From positions 1 to 64,000 of the forward strand of contig NZ_JADYVX010000017.1 of assembly GCF_020194175.1 (NCBI RefSeq): a DNA stretch of 64,000 nucleotides, read 5' to 3'. Positions 26,305 to 36,249 of this stretch are shown here, in pieces. Position 1 is the stretch's first letter, and each line of letters starts with the position of its first letter. This DNA is from Bradyrhizobium sp. BRP22 (GTDB lineage Bacteria; Pseudomonadota; Alphaproteobacteria; Rhizobiales; Xanthobacteraceae). The translations under genes were made by a program, and so were the position numbers. The notes beneath the pieces are model-generated. The model was not told the DNA's origin. It saw only the letters and a program-made list of their open reading frames with translations, and searched no databases.

Positions 26305-27301
26305 GGGCGGGTGCCTCCAGCCAGCAGGCGGTTTGGTGTTGCGGTCCCGTCTCAGTAAGGGCTGGCCGCTCGCGGTGGCAGAGCTCCGTGGCCTGTCTGC
26401 AGCGCGGCGCGAACGCGCATCCCGCCGGCAGCCGGGCGAGGTTGGGTGGCTGTCCGTCGATCGGCACCAGGCGCTTGCTGGTGTCGCCGTCGAGCCGCGG
26501 CACCGATGCCATCAGGCCGCGCGTGTAGGGGTGACGGGGATTGGCATAGAGCTCGTGCGCAGGCGCCTGCTCCACCACGCGCCCGGCATACATCACGACG
26601 ACCCTGTCCGCATAGCGCGCGACGACTCCGAGATCGTGCGTGATCAGGATCAGCGAGCAGCGAGAACCTTGCGCGAGGTCCTTCAGGAGATCGAGGATTT
26701 GCGCCTGAACGGTCACGTCCAGCGCAGTCGTCGGTTCGTCCGCGATGATCAGCCGTGGCTCGCAGGCCAGCGCCATCGCGATCATGGCGCGCTGGCGCAT
26801 GCCGCCCGAGAATTGGTGCGGATAGGCACGGATCCGCGATTCCGTGTCCGACATCCGCACCCGGCCGAGCAGTTGCTTTGCCGTGCCAAGCGCCGCATCC
26901 CAGGGCTTGCGCCGATGCACATTGATCGGTTCGGCAACCTGCAATCCCACAGTAAGCACCGGGTTGAGCGAGCTCATCGGTTCCTGGAAGATCATGGCGA
27001 TACGGTTGCCGCGTATCTCCATGATCTCGCGTTCGGAAAGTTTCGTGAGATCGGTGCCTTCGAACAGGATCTGGCCGCTTTCGATGCGGCCGGGCGGCGA
27101 GGGGATCAGGCGGAGGATCGACAGCGCCGTCACGCTCTTGCCTGAGCCTGACTCGCCGACGATCGCCACCGTCTCTCCCACGCCGACATCGAAGGAGACG
27201 TCATCGACGGCAGTCACCGCCCCCCGCCCGCGACCGAAGCGGGTCACGAGGTTGCGTACGCTCAGGAGCGGTTTGGCTGCCGTCGTCATTGCGAGGCTCA
27301 T
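26297..27301 (-). CDS. Oligopeptide-type ABC transporter ATPase (OppD/DppD-like)
   Basis: The protein is about 334 residues. Walker A is GESGSGKS, the signature FSGGMRQR, Walker B LIIADEPTTALD, with the H-loop ITHDLGVVA and the Opp/Dpp C-terminal segment GCAFAPRCRQATELC. The start is uncertain: ATG at 27301 (MSLAMTTAAK) or at 27289; both lack a strong ribosome-binding site. The long upstream extension of the frame falls in repeat sequence and is not coding. A 180 bp repeat-containing spacer separates it from the binding-protein gene. Confidence 0.92.
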   Translation of the reverse strand: MSLAMTTAAKPLLSVRNLVTRFGRGRGAVTAVDDVSFDVGVGETVAIVGESGSGKSVTALSILRLIPSPPGRIESGQILFEGTDLTKLSEREIMEIRGNRIAMIFQEPMSSLNPVLTVGLQVAEPINVHRRKPWDAALGTAKQLLGRVRMSDTESRIRAYPHQFSGGMRQRAMIAMALACEPRLIIADEPTTALDVTVQAQILDLLKDLAQGSRCSLILITHDLGVVARYADRVVVMYAGRVVEQAPAHELYANPRHPYTRGLMASVPRLDGDTSKRLVPIDGQPPNLARLPAGCAFAPRCRQATELCHRERPALTETGPQHQTACWLEAPAHV

Positions 27302-27307
27302 CGTTGC

Positions 27308-27475
27308 TAGAGCATATTCGGTTCTGATTGAATCAGAGCCGAAGCTCTGGATTCCTTGTTTTGACGCGTTTTCTTCACGCGAACCGTGTTCTGCTGTCAT
27401 TCCGGGGCGATGCGAAGCATCGAACCCGGAATCTCGAGATTCCGGGTCTGGTCCTTCGGACCATCCCGGAATGAC
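27308..27475. repeat. Palindromic intergenic repeat inside the transporter operon
   Basis: Two elements lie here. At about 27308-27385 is a family B-like block (AGAGCATATTCGGTTCTG and TTTTGACGCGTTTTCTTCACGC). At 27396-27475 is an element starting GTCATTCCGGGGCG and ending CCCGGAATGAC, with internal dyads CCCGGAATCTCGAGATTCCGGG and GGTCCTTCGGACC. The hairpins between the binding-protein and ATPase genes may attenuate or stabilise the mRNA. Confidence 0.75.
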
Positions 27476-27483
27476 AGTGCTGT

Positions 27484-29190
27484 CTAATAACCAAGCTTCT
27501 TCTTCAAGTCCTGATCGATCCAGAGTCGAGCATGGATAGGACCGGGCCGTTCGGAGCCGACACGCAGTTCGCCGCCATAGTTCTTCACCCACGGCCACCA
27601 GGCCGTATAGAAGTAACCGACCGGCAGCCAGATATAGGGGGCCTTGTCCACGATCTCGCGCGTCAACGCCTTGATCATCTCCTGGCGCTTGGACTCGTCC
27701 CGCTCGAGGTAGACAGCGTTCATCTTCTTGTCGAACTCGGGATCGGAGTACTGCGACGGATTCCAGGTCTGCTTGGTGACGAAGCTCTTGCGGATCGACG
27801 TTGTGGGATTGGTGTGGCCGTTGAGCATGAAATAGCCGGCGGCGTTGGTCTTCGTGGTCATGGCGGAGAGGAAGGCGCCGTATTCCATCGGCTGGATCTC
27901 CAGCTTGACGCCTACTTTCTCCAGATAGGCCGCAACCAGCGGCAGCAGGTCCATGTGGTCCGGCGAGCAGGAGCAGACCTGGACCTTGAAGGAGAAGCCG
28001 TTGGGGTATCCGGCTTCCTTCAGCAAGGCCTTCGCCTTGTCAGGATTGTAGGTGAAGAGTTCCTTCACGCTGTCGGGCATGCTCTCCAGCGGCTCGTAAT
28101 ACCCGATATAGTCCGGGTGCATGGGATAGGCGAACAGTTCGGCATCGCCGTTATAGTAGGAAGCCACGATCTCCTTTTTGTTGACCGCCATGTTCAGCGC
28201 GCGCCGCACCCGGATATCGTCGAACGGCTTGGTGTCGACGCGCATGGCGAGGAAGGTGCCGCCGGTGCCGAGCGAACGTGACCACTGCAATTGCGGTGCG
28301 CTCTTCTTCAATTCGTCGACGGCGCTCCACCTGATCGCTTCGAGAAGGTCGAGCTTGGCGGTACGAAGCGCGGTGAGGAATGTGGCCTCATCCTTGATGG
28401 TGCGATAGACGATCTTGTCGACGAACGGCAGCTTGTATTCCTGGCCGCCGATCTTTTCCTTGTCCCAGTAGACCGGATTCTTCGAGAAGGTGACGGCGCT
28501 GCCCTGGACGTAGTCGGTCAGCATGAACGGGCCGGTGCCGTTGGCGTTCTTCCAGTTGCCCGCGCCGGCGTCGACCACCTCCTTCGGGACGATGCCGGAA
28601 TAGTAGCCCCAGCCGAAACGGTAATCCCACTCGGCGTGATAGCTGTTGAAGGTGAAGACGACGGTGTGCGGGTCGGCCGCTTCGACCTTCTGCACGTGAT
28701 CGAAATAGGTCGGGACCTTCTTCGGGCTCTTGTCCAGGCGGTAATAGCTTTGCACGACGTCGTCGGCGACGAACTCGCGTGAGGCCATCACCCCCTGCTT
28801 TTCGGGAAACATCACGCCCTTGCGGAGCTTGACCTCGACACGCAGCGGATTTTCCTTCCATTCCCAGCTTTCGGCGAGTTCACCCCTGATGGCGTCGCTC
28901 GGCAGCCAGGCATCCGGCACGAAGCTGTATTTGCCGCCGTTGCGCTTCGCCTTGGAGAGATCGCCGGCAAAGAGCTGTTCGTACATCAGCCCGGTGTCCT
29001 GCTGGAATTTCCAGGTCCAGTCGGCGGGGTCCCACGATAACGGCGACAGGGTCACATAGACCATGCCGATGTTGAGCGTGCCCCCCACTTGCGGCTTTTC
29101 GTCCGCCAGGGCAGGCGACTGCGACAGGCCAAGCGTGGCTGCGATTGCCAGGCTTCGCGCGAGGCTGCTGAATCTTGTCTCTCGATCCAC
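27484..29190 (-). CDS. ABC transporter substrate-binding protein (SBP family 5)
   Basis: The protein is 568 residues, typical for the oligopeptide/nickel-type binding family 5. A signal peptide of about 29 residues ends in SPALA before DEKP. The mature part shows family landmarks: an early GGTLNIG strand, FVADDVVQSYYRL, and FDDIRVRRALNMAVNKKEI. Charged tail KKLGY. The substrate cannot be told from sequence; no Cys for a lipobox was seen, so it should be soluble in the periplasm. The GTG start at 29190 has GAGGAGGGAG upstream. Confidence 0.93.
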   Translation of the reverse strand: MDRETRFSSLARSLAIAATLGLSQSPALADEKPQVGGTLNIGMVYVTLSPLSWDPADWTWKFQQDTGLMYEQLFAGDLSKAKRNGGKYSFVPDAWLPSDAIRGELAESWEWKENPLRVEVKLRKGVMFPEKQGVMASREFVADDVVQSYYRLDKSPKKVPTYFDHVQKVEAADPHTVVFTFNSYHAEWDYRFGWGYYSGIVPKEVVDAGAGNWKNANGTGPFMLTDYVQGSAVTFSKNPVYWDKEKIGGQEYKLPFVDKIVYRTIKDEATFLTALRTAKLDLLEAIRWSAVDELKKSAPQLQWSRSLGTGGTFLAMRVDTKPFDDIRVRRALNMAVNKKEIVASYYNGDAELFAYPMHPDYIGYYEPLESMPDSVKELFTYNPDKAKALLKEAGYPNGFSFKVQVCSCSPDHMDLLPLVAAYLEKVGVKLEIQPMEYGAFLSAMTTKTNAAGYFMLNGHTNPTTSIRKSFVTKQTWNPSQYSDPEFDKKMNAVYLERDESKRQEMIKALTREIVDKAPYIWLPVGYFYTAWWPWVKNYGGELRVGSERPGPIHARLWIDQDLKKKLGY

Positions 29191-29233
29191 GTTTCACTCC
29201 CTCCTCTTTGTTTGTTCTTGTATCGCCGCCGCG

Positions 29234-30133
29234 CTATCGCGATCCGCGCATGCGCGGGTCGAGCAGATCGCGCAGTGCATCGCCAAAGACGTTGGTGGCA
29301 TAAACCACGACGGTCAGGCAGAGGCCGGGCGCCAGCGCCAGCCATGGACCCTGGAACATGTACGTCCGTCCGCTGCCCGACAGCAGTCCGCCCCAGGTCG
29401 GGGCCGGCGGCGGAACGCCGAGCCCGAGGAACGACAGTCCTGACTCGACGAGGATCACGGCGCCGACGCGGGTCGTGAACAGCACGATGATCGGCGGCAT
29501 GATGTTGGGCAGGATATGCCGCCAAAGGATGCGGCTGGTGGAGGCGCCGATCGACTGGCTGGCGTGCACATACATATGCTCGCGCACGGAGACGACGGCG
29601 CCGCGTATGATGCGCGAGCCGGCGATGCCGAAGGCAAGGCTCAGGACGCCGATGATCTGCGGCATGCCCGGACCGACCACGGACACGACGGCGATCAGGA
29701 TCACGAGCTCGGGAAACGACATATAGGCGTCGACAAACCGCTGCGTGATCAGATCGAAGCGGCCGCCGATATAGCCGGTCAACGCACCGATCAGCACCGA
29801 GATGACGGTTGCGAGAAACGCCGCCGAAAAGCCGATGATCACCGAAAGGCGGGCGCCATACAGACAGCGCGAGAACAGGTCCCGCCCGAGATTGTCGGTG
29901 CCGAACAGATGTGCCCATGACGGCGCCTTCAGCCGCTGTATCGGATTGATCTCGTTGAAGCCATAGGGCGCCAGCACATCCGCAAAGAGCCCGGCAAAGA
30001 CGAAGATCAGGAACAGGACTCCGGCCGCTGCGCCAAACGGCTTCTCGCGGAACAGCCGGCCAAGGAACTGCAGCGCCGGGTGTCGTCTTTCCTCCTGGTC
30101 CAGGGCGGCATTGGCCTGCTCGATCGCGGTCAT
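29234..30133 (-). CDS. Oligopeptide-type ABC transporter permease (OppC/DppC-like)
   Basis: The protein is 299 residues. It has the OppC N-terminal domain (FLGRLFREKPFGAAAGVLFL), the segment HLFGTDNLGRDLFSRCLYGAR that defines the family, and the permease EAA-type loop ASQSIGASTSRILWRHILPN. About six transmembrane helices are visible. The start codon overlaps the stop of the upstream permease as ATGA; the longer frame to 30832 is antisense-style noise from the overlapping permease. Confidence 0.94.
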   Translation of the reverse strand: MTAIEQANAALDQEERRHPALQFLGRLFREKPFGAAAGVLFLIFVFAGLFADVLAPYGFNEINPIQRLKAPSWAHLFGTDNLGRDLFSRCLYGARLSVIIGFSAAFLATVISVLIGALTGYIGGRFDLITQRFVDAYMSFPELVILIAVVSVVGPGMPQIIGVLSLAFGIAGSRIIRGAVVSVREHMYVHASQSIGASTSRILWRHILPNIMPPIIVLFTTRVGAVILVESGLSFLGLGVPPPAPTWGGLLSGSGRTYMFQGPWLALAPGLCLTVVVYATNVFGDALRDLLDPRMRGSR

Positions 30134-31083
30134 CGGGTCCTCACGCGGGGATCGAGCAGGCCATAGCTGAGATCGACCATGAGATTGATGAGCATCACCG
30201 CAAGTCCCACCGTCAGGAACACGCCGGTGATGATGGGGTAGTCGCGCTGATTCACGGCGTCGAGCAGCAGCAGTCCCATGCCGGGGATGACGAAGATCTG
30301 CTCGATGATGATGGCGCCGCCGATCAGCAAGGGGGCCTGCAGACCCACCAGCGTGACCACCGGGATGAGCGCGTTGCGCAGCGCGTGCCGCATGATGACG
30401 AGCCCTTGATTGAGGCCCTTGGCGCGGGCGGTGCGGATATAGTCCTGGCGCAGCACCTCCAGCATCATGGTGCGCGTCATGCGCATCGTGATCGCCGACA
30501 GGCTCGCGCCGAGAACGATGGCTGGCACGATCATCTGCTTGAGGTTCTGGATCGGGTCGTCGCCGAATTTCACGTAGTTCACTTCGGGCGACCAGCCCCA
30601 CCAGATCGACGGGAATACCATCACCATGGTGCCCATCCAGAAGCTCGGCACGGCCAAGAGAAGAATCGAAAAGGAGCGCGCGACGAAATCTCCGACCGTG
30701 TCCTGCCGGACGGCGGAGTAGACGCCGATCGGAAGCGCGATCACGAGACCCACCGCCAGCGCGATGAGACCGAGCTCGAAGGTGACAGGCAGGCGCTGCA
30801 GCACGAGCTCGAGGACCGGGGTCGATTGCCACAGCGACCGGCCGAAATCGCCGCGCAAGATGCCGGCGATCCAGATCAGGTATTGCTCGGCCATCGGCTT
30901 GTCGAGACCGAGCGCCTGAACGAGCTGCTCGCGGCTCAGCTTGTCGGCCGCCAGATCGTTCTGGCTCAGCATCATGTCGATCACGTCGCCCGGAATCATC
31001 CGCACCGTGGCGAACACGATCAGACTGGCAAACAGCAGCGTAGGGATCAGCGCCAGCAGCCGGCGCACAATGTAGCCGTACAA
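30130..31083 (-). CDS. Oligopeptide-type ABC transporter permease (OppB/DppB-like)
   Basis: The protein is 317 residues with the OppB signature N-terminus YIVRRLLALIPTLLFASLIV, about six membrane helices and the EAA loop RTARAKGLNQGLVIMRHALRNALIP. The start is a TTG at 31083; it gives exactly the expected family N-terminus, but a recognisable ribosome-binding site is weak. It is the first gene of the five-gene transporter operon with the regulator at its end. Confidence 0.93.
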   Translation of the reverse strand: MYGYIVRRLLALIPTLLFASLIVFATVRMIPGDVIDMMLSQNDLAADKLSREQLVQALGLDKPMAEQYLIWIAGILRGDFGRSLWQSTPVLELVLQRLPVTFELGLIALAVGLVIALPIGVYSAVRQDTVGDFVARSFSILLLAVPSFWMGTMVMVFPSIWWGWSPEVNYVKFGDDPIQNLKQMIVPAIVLGASLSAITMRMTRTMMLEVLRQDYIRTARAKGLNQGLVIMRHALRNALIPVVTLVGLQAPLLIGGAIIIEQIFVIPGMGLLLLDAVNQRDYPIITGVFLTVGLAVMLINLMVDLSYGLLDPRVRTR

Positions 31084-31466
31084 GGGCCTACCCGCGGCCG
31101 GTAGCAGCCGTCGAGCATGCCGGAAGTTCGAAACCAGTGTTGGCCAGCTTCATTCTGCAGTCCTCCCTCTTGCAATCGGTCTATTGCCGATTTTTCGTGA
31201 GGAGAAATTCGCCGCTCAATTTCGCGCTGCAACGCGGCAATTTCGAGCGTTTCCCCTATTGTTTGTAGATCGTATCATCCGACAGCGCGCTTGCAACTAC
31301 CGCGCAGATGCGGCGACCGCTCCCAAGCGCGTTGGCAACTACCATACTCGCTTTTTGAAAATTCAGATGCGGCTCGTGGCCGCAGTGGACTCGAACCGGA
31401 CGCACCTGTCCTGTGCACGGAATCCGATCTGATCGGATCATGCCGTTAGACGAAATATCGCTGCGG
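31084..31466. other. Intergenic region, promoter of the transporter operon
   Basis: This 383 bp stretch lies between the transporter operon and the channel gene, both on the minus strand. It is comparatively AT-rich near 31180-31370. It should contain the transporter promoter, though I could not pick -35/-10 elements. No gene is supported. Confidence 0.5.
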
Positions 31467-33797
31467 CTACTCCGCGGCTTCCGCGCCGCGCGGCTCGTCC
31501 TTCCGCTCGAATGGCGACTGCAGCACGAGCATCGTCTGCGGCGGCCGGGCGATCTGGATGTTGAGTTCGTGGAAGCGTTTCTTCATGCGCCGGTAGAATT
31601 CACGCTGCACCGGCCAGCGTCCGGAGTCCGTGCACTGGATCTGGCCGACGATGGTCGTCATCGTGGCATCGACCTTGTCGACACCCCAGAGATCGAGATC
31701 GCCGCGGATCATGTGCTGGAACGCGGGATCCTTGCGCAGTTCGGCGCCGATCTCTTTCAGCACGGCGCCGACGCGATCGGGATCTTCCCTGTAGTCCACG
31801 TTGACACTGACCGAGGCATTGCCGATGCCGCGGTTGGTGTTGGTGACCGATGTCACCGAGCTGAACGGCACGATGTGGACGGAGCCGTCGCCGGCCCTGA
31901 GCCGTATCGTGCGGATCGAGAGGTTCTCGACCACGCCGGTCAATCCGGAAACCGTGACGGTGTCGCCGACCTGCATCGCGTTCTCGAGCAACAGGAACAG
32001 CCCGGTGATGACGTCCTGCACCAGCTTCTGCGATCCGAAGCCGATGGCGATGCCGACGATGCCGGCGCCGGCGAGCAGCGGCGCGATGTTGACGCCGAGC
32101 TGGCTCAGCGCCGTCAGCGCGACCACGGTGAGGATGACCGACAGCAGGGTCGTGCGCAGCATCGGCAGGAAGGTGCGCAGCCGCGCGGCGCGGGCATAGC
32201 GCCCTTCGCGCGAAAGCTGCAGCAGATGCTGGTCGACCGCGGCGTTCACGGCCTCCCAGATCGCAAGCGCCACCACGCCGGCGACGCCGACCGTGATCAG
32301 CGCCGACAGCAGGCGTCCGCCGATATGGTCGCTGGAGAACCATTCCGCCGCATCCAGGCCCCAGACCTCGAGCAGCGCGATCACGGTGATGACCCCGATC
32401 ACGCCCGAGACGATGCCGCGCAATGCCGGGAAATAGCGGTTGGCGCGCGCTTCGAGGCCCGGAAACTGGCGGGTGAATTCCGGGCTGATGCGGAACACGC
32501 GGTCGAGCGCCGCCATCATCGCGATCGACGCCAGCCGCGCGATCAAGAGCACCGCGATGCTGGCGACGAAATAGCGGAACAAGAGCGTGTAGCCGTTCTG
32601 CACCCGCAGCGCCCACACCGTCCACAGCGCGAGGTCGAGGACGATGGCGAGGATATGCCAGACATCGGCGAACCGGTTGCGCATCATCACAAGCGGGCCG
32701 CGTGAGCCTTCCGGTGCCCGGATCCAGTCGGCGACGCTGCGGCGGCATTGCAGGATGATGACAACCACGAACAGGTGCACCACCAGCATCAGGAGCCGGA
32801 TCACGGCGTGATAGGCCGGCCGGTACAGGCCGAGCAGCAGTGCGATGTTGGCGAAGGCGACGCCGAACACGGTGACGGCGACGATGCGCCGCCACCAGAT
32901 GTCGAGATAGGCGGCGGCTTCATCGCGGATGATGAACAGGCTGGGCTGGCTGGAGGCCGGCGAGATCACCGCCGCGGTGACGGCAAGGATGCTGCGGTAG
33001 ATCACGTAGGCATTGACCATCGCCAGGATGACGACGCGTGGCGTCGGCGCGCGGCCGATGTCGGTTGCCAGCAGGAGATTGCCGATCGCCGCAAAGCAGA
33101 TCACGGGCACTAGGTCCAGGAACAGCCGCGCCAGTGCGAAGGGAAACCGCATCGCGAGCTGCCAGGCATAAGTCAGCGTCGCATGCCAGCGTCGGACCGG
33201 TTGCGTTTCGGTGGCCGCAGTCGCATCCCGCACGGTATCGGCGTGCCGTGCCCGCAGCGGAACATAGCGGTCGATGGCGGCAAGCGGACGGCGGATGGCG
33301 CGGCGGATGATCCATTCCGCCAGGAAAGCGCAGGCGATGACGAGCACGAGCCGCCAGGCCGTGTCGAGCAGCATCTGCTGCATGTACGGATTGGTCGTGA
33401 GATTGACCAGCCAGCGCCAGATCATCGGAAAATCGGACACGGTCTGTGCCGCGGTGGCGAGCTGGTCCGAGACATCGCCGAACCAGTCCGAGACTTCGGC
33501 AAGAAGCTGCACGCCGAGATTATCGGCGAACGCCGGCGACGAAGCGGCCGGAGCGCCCGGCTGTGCCGGCGCACCGGAGGACGATGCTTTGGCGATGGTC
33601 TGCAGCGTCTGGATTAGTTGCGCCCGCTTCTGGTCGTCCTGCAGGATGTCCAGCGTTGCTTGCGCCTGCGCTGCCGCTGTCGGAGGCGGGGGAGGCGGCG
33701 GCGACGTGTTCGGGAGCATCATCTGCGATCGCGCAGGCGAGATCAGCAGCAGGCAGGTAAGCGCAATCGTGATGAATCGGAGATATTTGCTCGGCAT
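31467..33797 (-). CDS. MscS-family mechanosensitive channel, large YbiO-like form
   Basis: The protein is 776 residues. A signal peptide (cleaved near SPARS-Q) leads into a Pro/Ala-rich periplasmic segment and a coiled region. About ten or eleven transmembrane helices follow. The conserved MscS pore and beta domain are at about residues 560-690: GAGIVGIAIGFGSQKLVQDVITGLFLLLENAMQVGD, then the upper beta strands VTVSGLTGVVENLSIRTIRLR. It resembles E. coli YbiO in length and layout. It would release solutes under hypoosmotic shock. Its C-terminal tail is charged. Confidence 0.92.
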   Translation of the reverse strand: MPSKYLRFITIALTCLLLISPARSQMMLPNTSPPPPPPPTAAAQAQATLDILQDDQKRAQLIQTLQTIAKASSSGAPAQPGAPAASSPAFADNLGVQLLAEVSDWFGDVSDQLATAAQTVSDFPMIWRWLVNLTTNPYMQQMLLDTAWRLVLVIACAFLAEWIIRRAIRRPLAAIDRYVPLRARHADTVRDATAATETQPVRRWHATLTYAWQLAMRFPFALARLFLDLVPVICFAAIGNLLLATDIGRAPTPRVVILAMVNAYVIYRSILAVTAAVISPASSQPSLFIIRDEAAAYLDIWWRRIVAVTVFGVAFANIALLLGLYRPAYHAVIRLLMLVVHLFVVVIILQCRRSVADWIRAPEGSRGPLVMMRNRFADVWHILAIVLDLALWTVWALRVQNGYTLLFRYFVASIAVLLIARLASIAMMAALDRVFRISPEFTRQFPGLEARANRYFPALRGIVSGVIGVITVIALLEVWGLDAAEWFSSDHIGGRLLSALITVGVAGVVALAIWEAVNAAVDQHLLQLSREGRYARAARLRTFLPMLRTTLLSVILTVVALTALSQLGVNIAPLLAGAGIVGIAIGFGSQKLVQDVITGLFLLLENAMQVGDTVTVSGLTGVVENLSIRTIRLRAGDGSVHIVPFSSVTSVTNTNRGIGNASVSVNVDYREDPDRVGAVLKEIGAELRKDPAFQHMIRGDLDLWGVDKVDATMTTIVGQIQCTDSGRWPVQREFYRRMKKRFHELNIQIARPPQTMLVLQSPFERKDEPRGAEAAE

Positions 33798-33957
33798 GAA
33801 AACGCAGCGATCATGAGGGGTGACGGGAATCGCGTGTATTTAACGCCGGTACGGCCATAGTTTGGCGCGCCTGTGACAGACAGCGCACTGCCTGCCAACG
33901 CATCAGCCGGAAGATGTTCCAATACCTTACGAAAATGCCGCCGCCGGGGAGCCTGCC

Positions 33958-34815
33958 TTAAATCGTTCCGAGCGTGGTTCCGTAAGTTACGCCTTTTTCC
34001 TTCAGCCAGCGCCGGTAAACCACCGAGGAGGCGTCCGCCCGGGTCGGGATTTCCGCGCGCGGTTCCAGCGGCAGCAGCCGCGGGCGCTGGTTCTCCAGGA
34101 TGATGCGGTCCTGCAGGAAGATCATCTGCTGGAATTGCACGAGATCGGCGAGTTCGGAGGTGTCGTCGATCAGGAACATCACCGGATGGGCGCGGCAATG
34201 GTCCGGGTCGAGCGGCTGCACGAACAGGCAGATCACATCCCAGCGATCGGCGGCATTCGGGCAGGTCTTGTAGAGCAGCGTCGCGAAGGGCGCCGCGACT
34301 CGGTACATATATTGGGTGACGATGCCGTCCTTCGCCGACAGCGCCGCCTGCGGCTGGAAGAATTCGCAGTCGGTGGCCCAGACCTCGTCGACATCGCGGC
34401 GGATCTCGGTGGTGTAGTGGCGCACCTTCGTGTGCGGCTCGGCGCCGAGGATATCGGTGTGGACGAACGGGAAATGTGCCATATCGAGAAAGTTCTCGAC
34501 GATGCGCAGGCCCGAGGAGCGCACCGACACCGCGCCGCAGACCACATGCCGCCGGTCCGCCTCGTCGGCTTCAGGGATCGGCAGCACGTCGCGACCAGGC
34601 TTTCCCAGCGTGGTCCAGAGATAGCCGTAGCGCTCGCGCACCGGCAGCGGATCGTCGTGGTCTTCGGACGAGACGATGATCGCTCCATTGGCATCGCGGC
34701 ACGTGACCAGTTCAACGCCGAGCAGGCGGTTGCGCCGGGGTGACTGTGGAATGTCGGTGAGCGCATCCAGCACGTACCACTGGTTCAGCGTGCCGGGGTC
34801 GATGGTCCCATTCAT
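33958..34815 (-). CDS. Rieske-type oxygenase catalytic subunit lacking the Rieske cluster
   Basis: The protein is 285 residues. The mononuclear iron site is intact: D111-x2-H114-x4-H119 in ENFLDMAHFPFVH, with the likely third ligand D236 in IFLQDRIILENQRP. The flanks of a Rieske domain remain (QWYVLDAL at the start, RLLGVELVTCRDANG, then PVRERYGYLWTTLG), but the two-Cys/two-His cluster loops are absent, so it must receive electrons from another protein. A stand-alone Rieske protein is encoded at 41780. It is a paralogue of the protein at 50153. It lies 29 bp behind the 8-oxoguanine-deaminase-like gene at the end of the minus-strand operon. Confidence 0.85.
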   Translation of the reverse strand: MNGTIDPGTLNQWYVLDALTDIPQSPRRNRLLGVELVTCRDANGAIIVSSEDHDDPLPVRERYGYLWTTLGKPGRDVLPIPEADEADRRHVVCGAVSVRSSGLRIVENFLDMAHFPFVHTDILGAEPHTKVRHYTTEIRRDVDEVWATDCEFFQPQAALSAKDGIVTQYMYRVAAPFATLLYKTCPNAADRWDVICLFVQPLDPDHCRAHPVMFLIDDTSELADLVQFQQMIFLQDRIILENQRPRLLPLEPRAEIPTRADASSVVYRRWLKEKGVTYGTTLGTI

Positions 34816-34844
34816 GGTGCAAGCTCCGCTTCGTTGCGGTCAGC

Positions 34845-36245
34845 CTATTGCTGGTAGATTCGTTGCATGATCTTCGCGTGATCCGCAAGCGAAGCCTCGA
34901 CATCGTGATGCACGAATTCGCCGCGGCGGATGATGTTGCGGCCGTTGATGAAGGAATAGTCCACCTTGAACGGGCCGCACATGATCATCGCCGCCAGCGG
35001 ATCTCGCTGGGTGCCGGAGAGCCCGAGCTGGTTCAGCCTGATGGCGATGAAGTCCGCGCTCATGCCGGGCGCGAGATAGCCGATATCGTCGCGGCCGAGC
35101 AGCCTGGCGCCGCCGCGCGTCGCCATATCGAGCGCCTCGCGCGCCGATAGCGCCTTCGGGCTGCCGCCGAACCCGCCGCGGCCGCCCGGCGCCTCGGAGA
35201 GATAGCGGTGCGGCGCCACCCGCTGCAGCATTTGCGCCAGCCGCGCCTCGAGGAACAGGTTCGAGGTGTCATTGGAGGCCGAGCCGTCGACGCCAAGCCC
35301 GCAGGTGACGCCGGCGTCGCGCATCTCGCGGATTTTTGCAATCCCCTGGCCACAGCGCATGTTGGCGGACGGACAATGCACCATGCCGGTGCCGGTCTCC
35401 GCAAAGGTCTCGATCTCGCTGGAGTCGAGGAAGATCGCGTGTGCGAACCACACGTCAGGCCCGAGCCAGTCGACCGAGCCCGCGAACTCCACCGGCCGCA
35501 TGCCGTAGATGTCGCGGCAATAGACCTCTTCGTCGAGGTCTTCGGCGAGATGGGCGTGCAGATGCACGGCCTTGTGGCTGCGCGCAAGCTGGGCGGCTTC
35601 CTTCATCAGCCCTGGGGTGACGGAGAAAGGCGAGCAGGGCGCGAGCACGATCCGGCTCATCGCGTGACGGCTGGGATCATGGTAGGTCTGGATCAGCCGT
35701 TCGGCGTCCTTGAGGATGTCCTCTTCCTTCTCGACGCAATTGTCCGGCGGCAGCCCGCCCTGGCTTTTGCCGCGGGACATCGCGCCGCGCGCGGCGTGGA
35801 AGCGCAGGCCCAGCTCCTGCGCCGCCTGGATCGTGCTGTCGAGCCGCACATTGTTGGGCTGGATGTAGAGATGGTCGGAGCTTGTCGTGCAGCCCGAGGC
35901 GATCAGTTCGGCCATCGCGACGCGGGCGGAGACATGGATCGCCTCGTCGTCGAGCTTTGCCCAGATCGGATAGAGCGTGGTCAGCCAGACGAACAGTTCG
36001 TCGTCCTGCACCATCACGCGCGTCAGGTTCTGGTACATGTGATGATGGGTGTTGACCATGCCCGGCATCACCAGATGGCCGGATAGATCGAGCACGTCGT
36101 CGGCGGCAAGATGCGCAAGCTCCGCATTGCTGCCGACCGCCTCGATCACATTGTCGCGGACCAACAGCGCACCGCCCTTGATCTCGCGATTGGCATCGTC
36201 GAAGGTCGCGAGATGATCGATGTTCTTTACGAGCAGCGTCGACAT
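34845..36245 (-). CDS. 8-oxoguanine deaminase-like amidohydrolase
   Basis: The protein is 466 residues of the COG0402 amidohydrolase family, which hydrolytically deaminates guanine-like and related heterocycles. Metal ligands include the HxH pair in MVNTHHHMYQNLTR (H67 and H69), the later HLHAHLAED and the catalytic Asp in GLGVDGSASND. The N-terminal beta-sandwich and the C-terminal MSADFIAIRL are typical. The sequence looks closest to 8-oxoguanine deaminase, which is recalled, not searched. It starts 4 bp after the upstream permease gene, so it is part of the importer operon and probably acts on the imported base. Confidence 0.88.
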   Translation of the reverse strand: MSTLLVKNIDHLATFDDANREIKGGALLVRDNVIEAVGSNAELAHLAADDVLDLSGHLVMPGMVNTHHHMYQNLTRVMVQDDELFVWLTTLYPIWAKLDDEAIHVSARVAMAELIASGCTTSSDHLYIQPNNVRLDSTIQAAQELGLRFHAARGAMSRGKSQGGLPPDNCVEKEEDILKDAERLIQTYHDPSRHAMSRIVLAPCSPFSVTPGLMKEAAQLARSHKAVHLHAHLAEDLDEEVYCRDIYGMRPVEFAGSVDWLGPDVWFAHAIFLDSSEIETFAETGTGMVHCPSANMRCGQGIAKIREMRDAGVTCGLGVDGSASNDTSNLFLEARLAQMLQRVAPHRYLSEAPGGRGGFGGSPKALSAREALDMATRGGARLLGRDDIGYLAPGMSADFIAIRLNQLGLSGTQRDPLAAMIMCGPFKVDYSFINGRNIIRRGEFVHHDVEASLADHAKIMQRIYQQ

Positions 36246-36249
36246 GGGC

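Noticed and set aside
31380..31440. tRNA-like T-loop (GGTTCGAGTCC on the minus strand)
   Set aside because: The T-stem has two mismatches and no acceptor stem, D-arm or anticodon arm could be completed around it.
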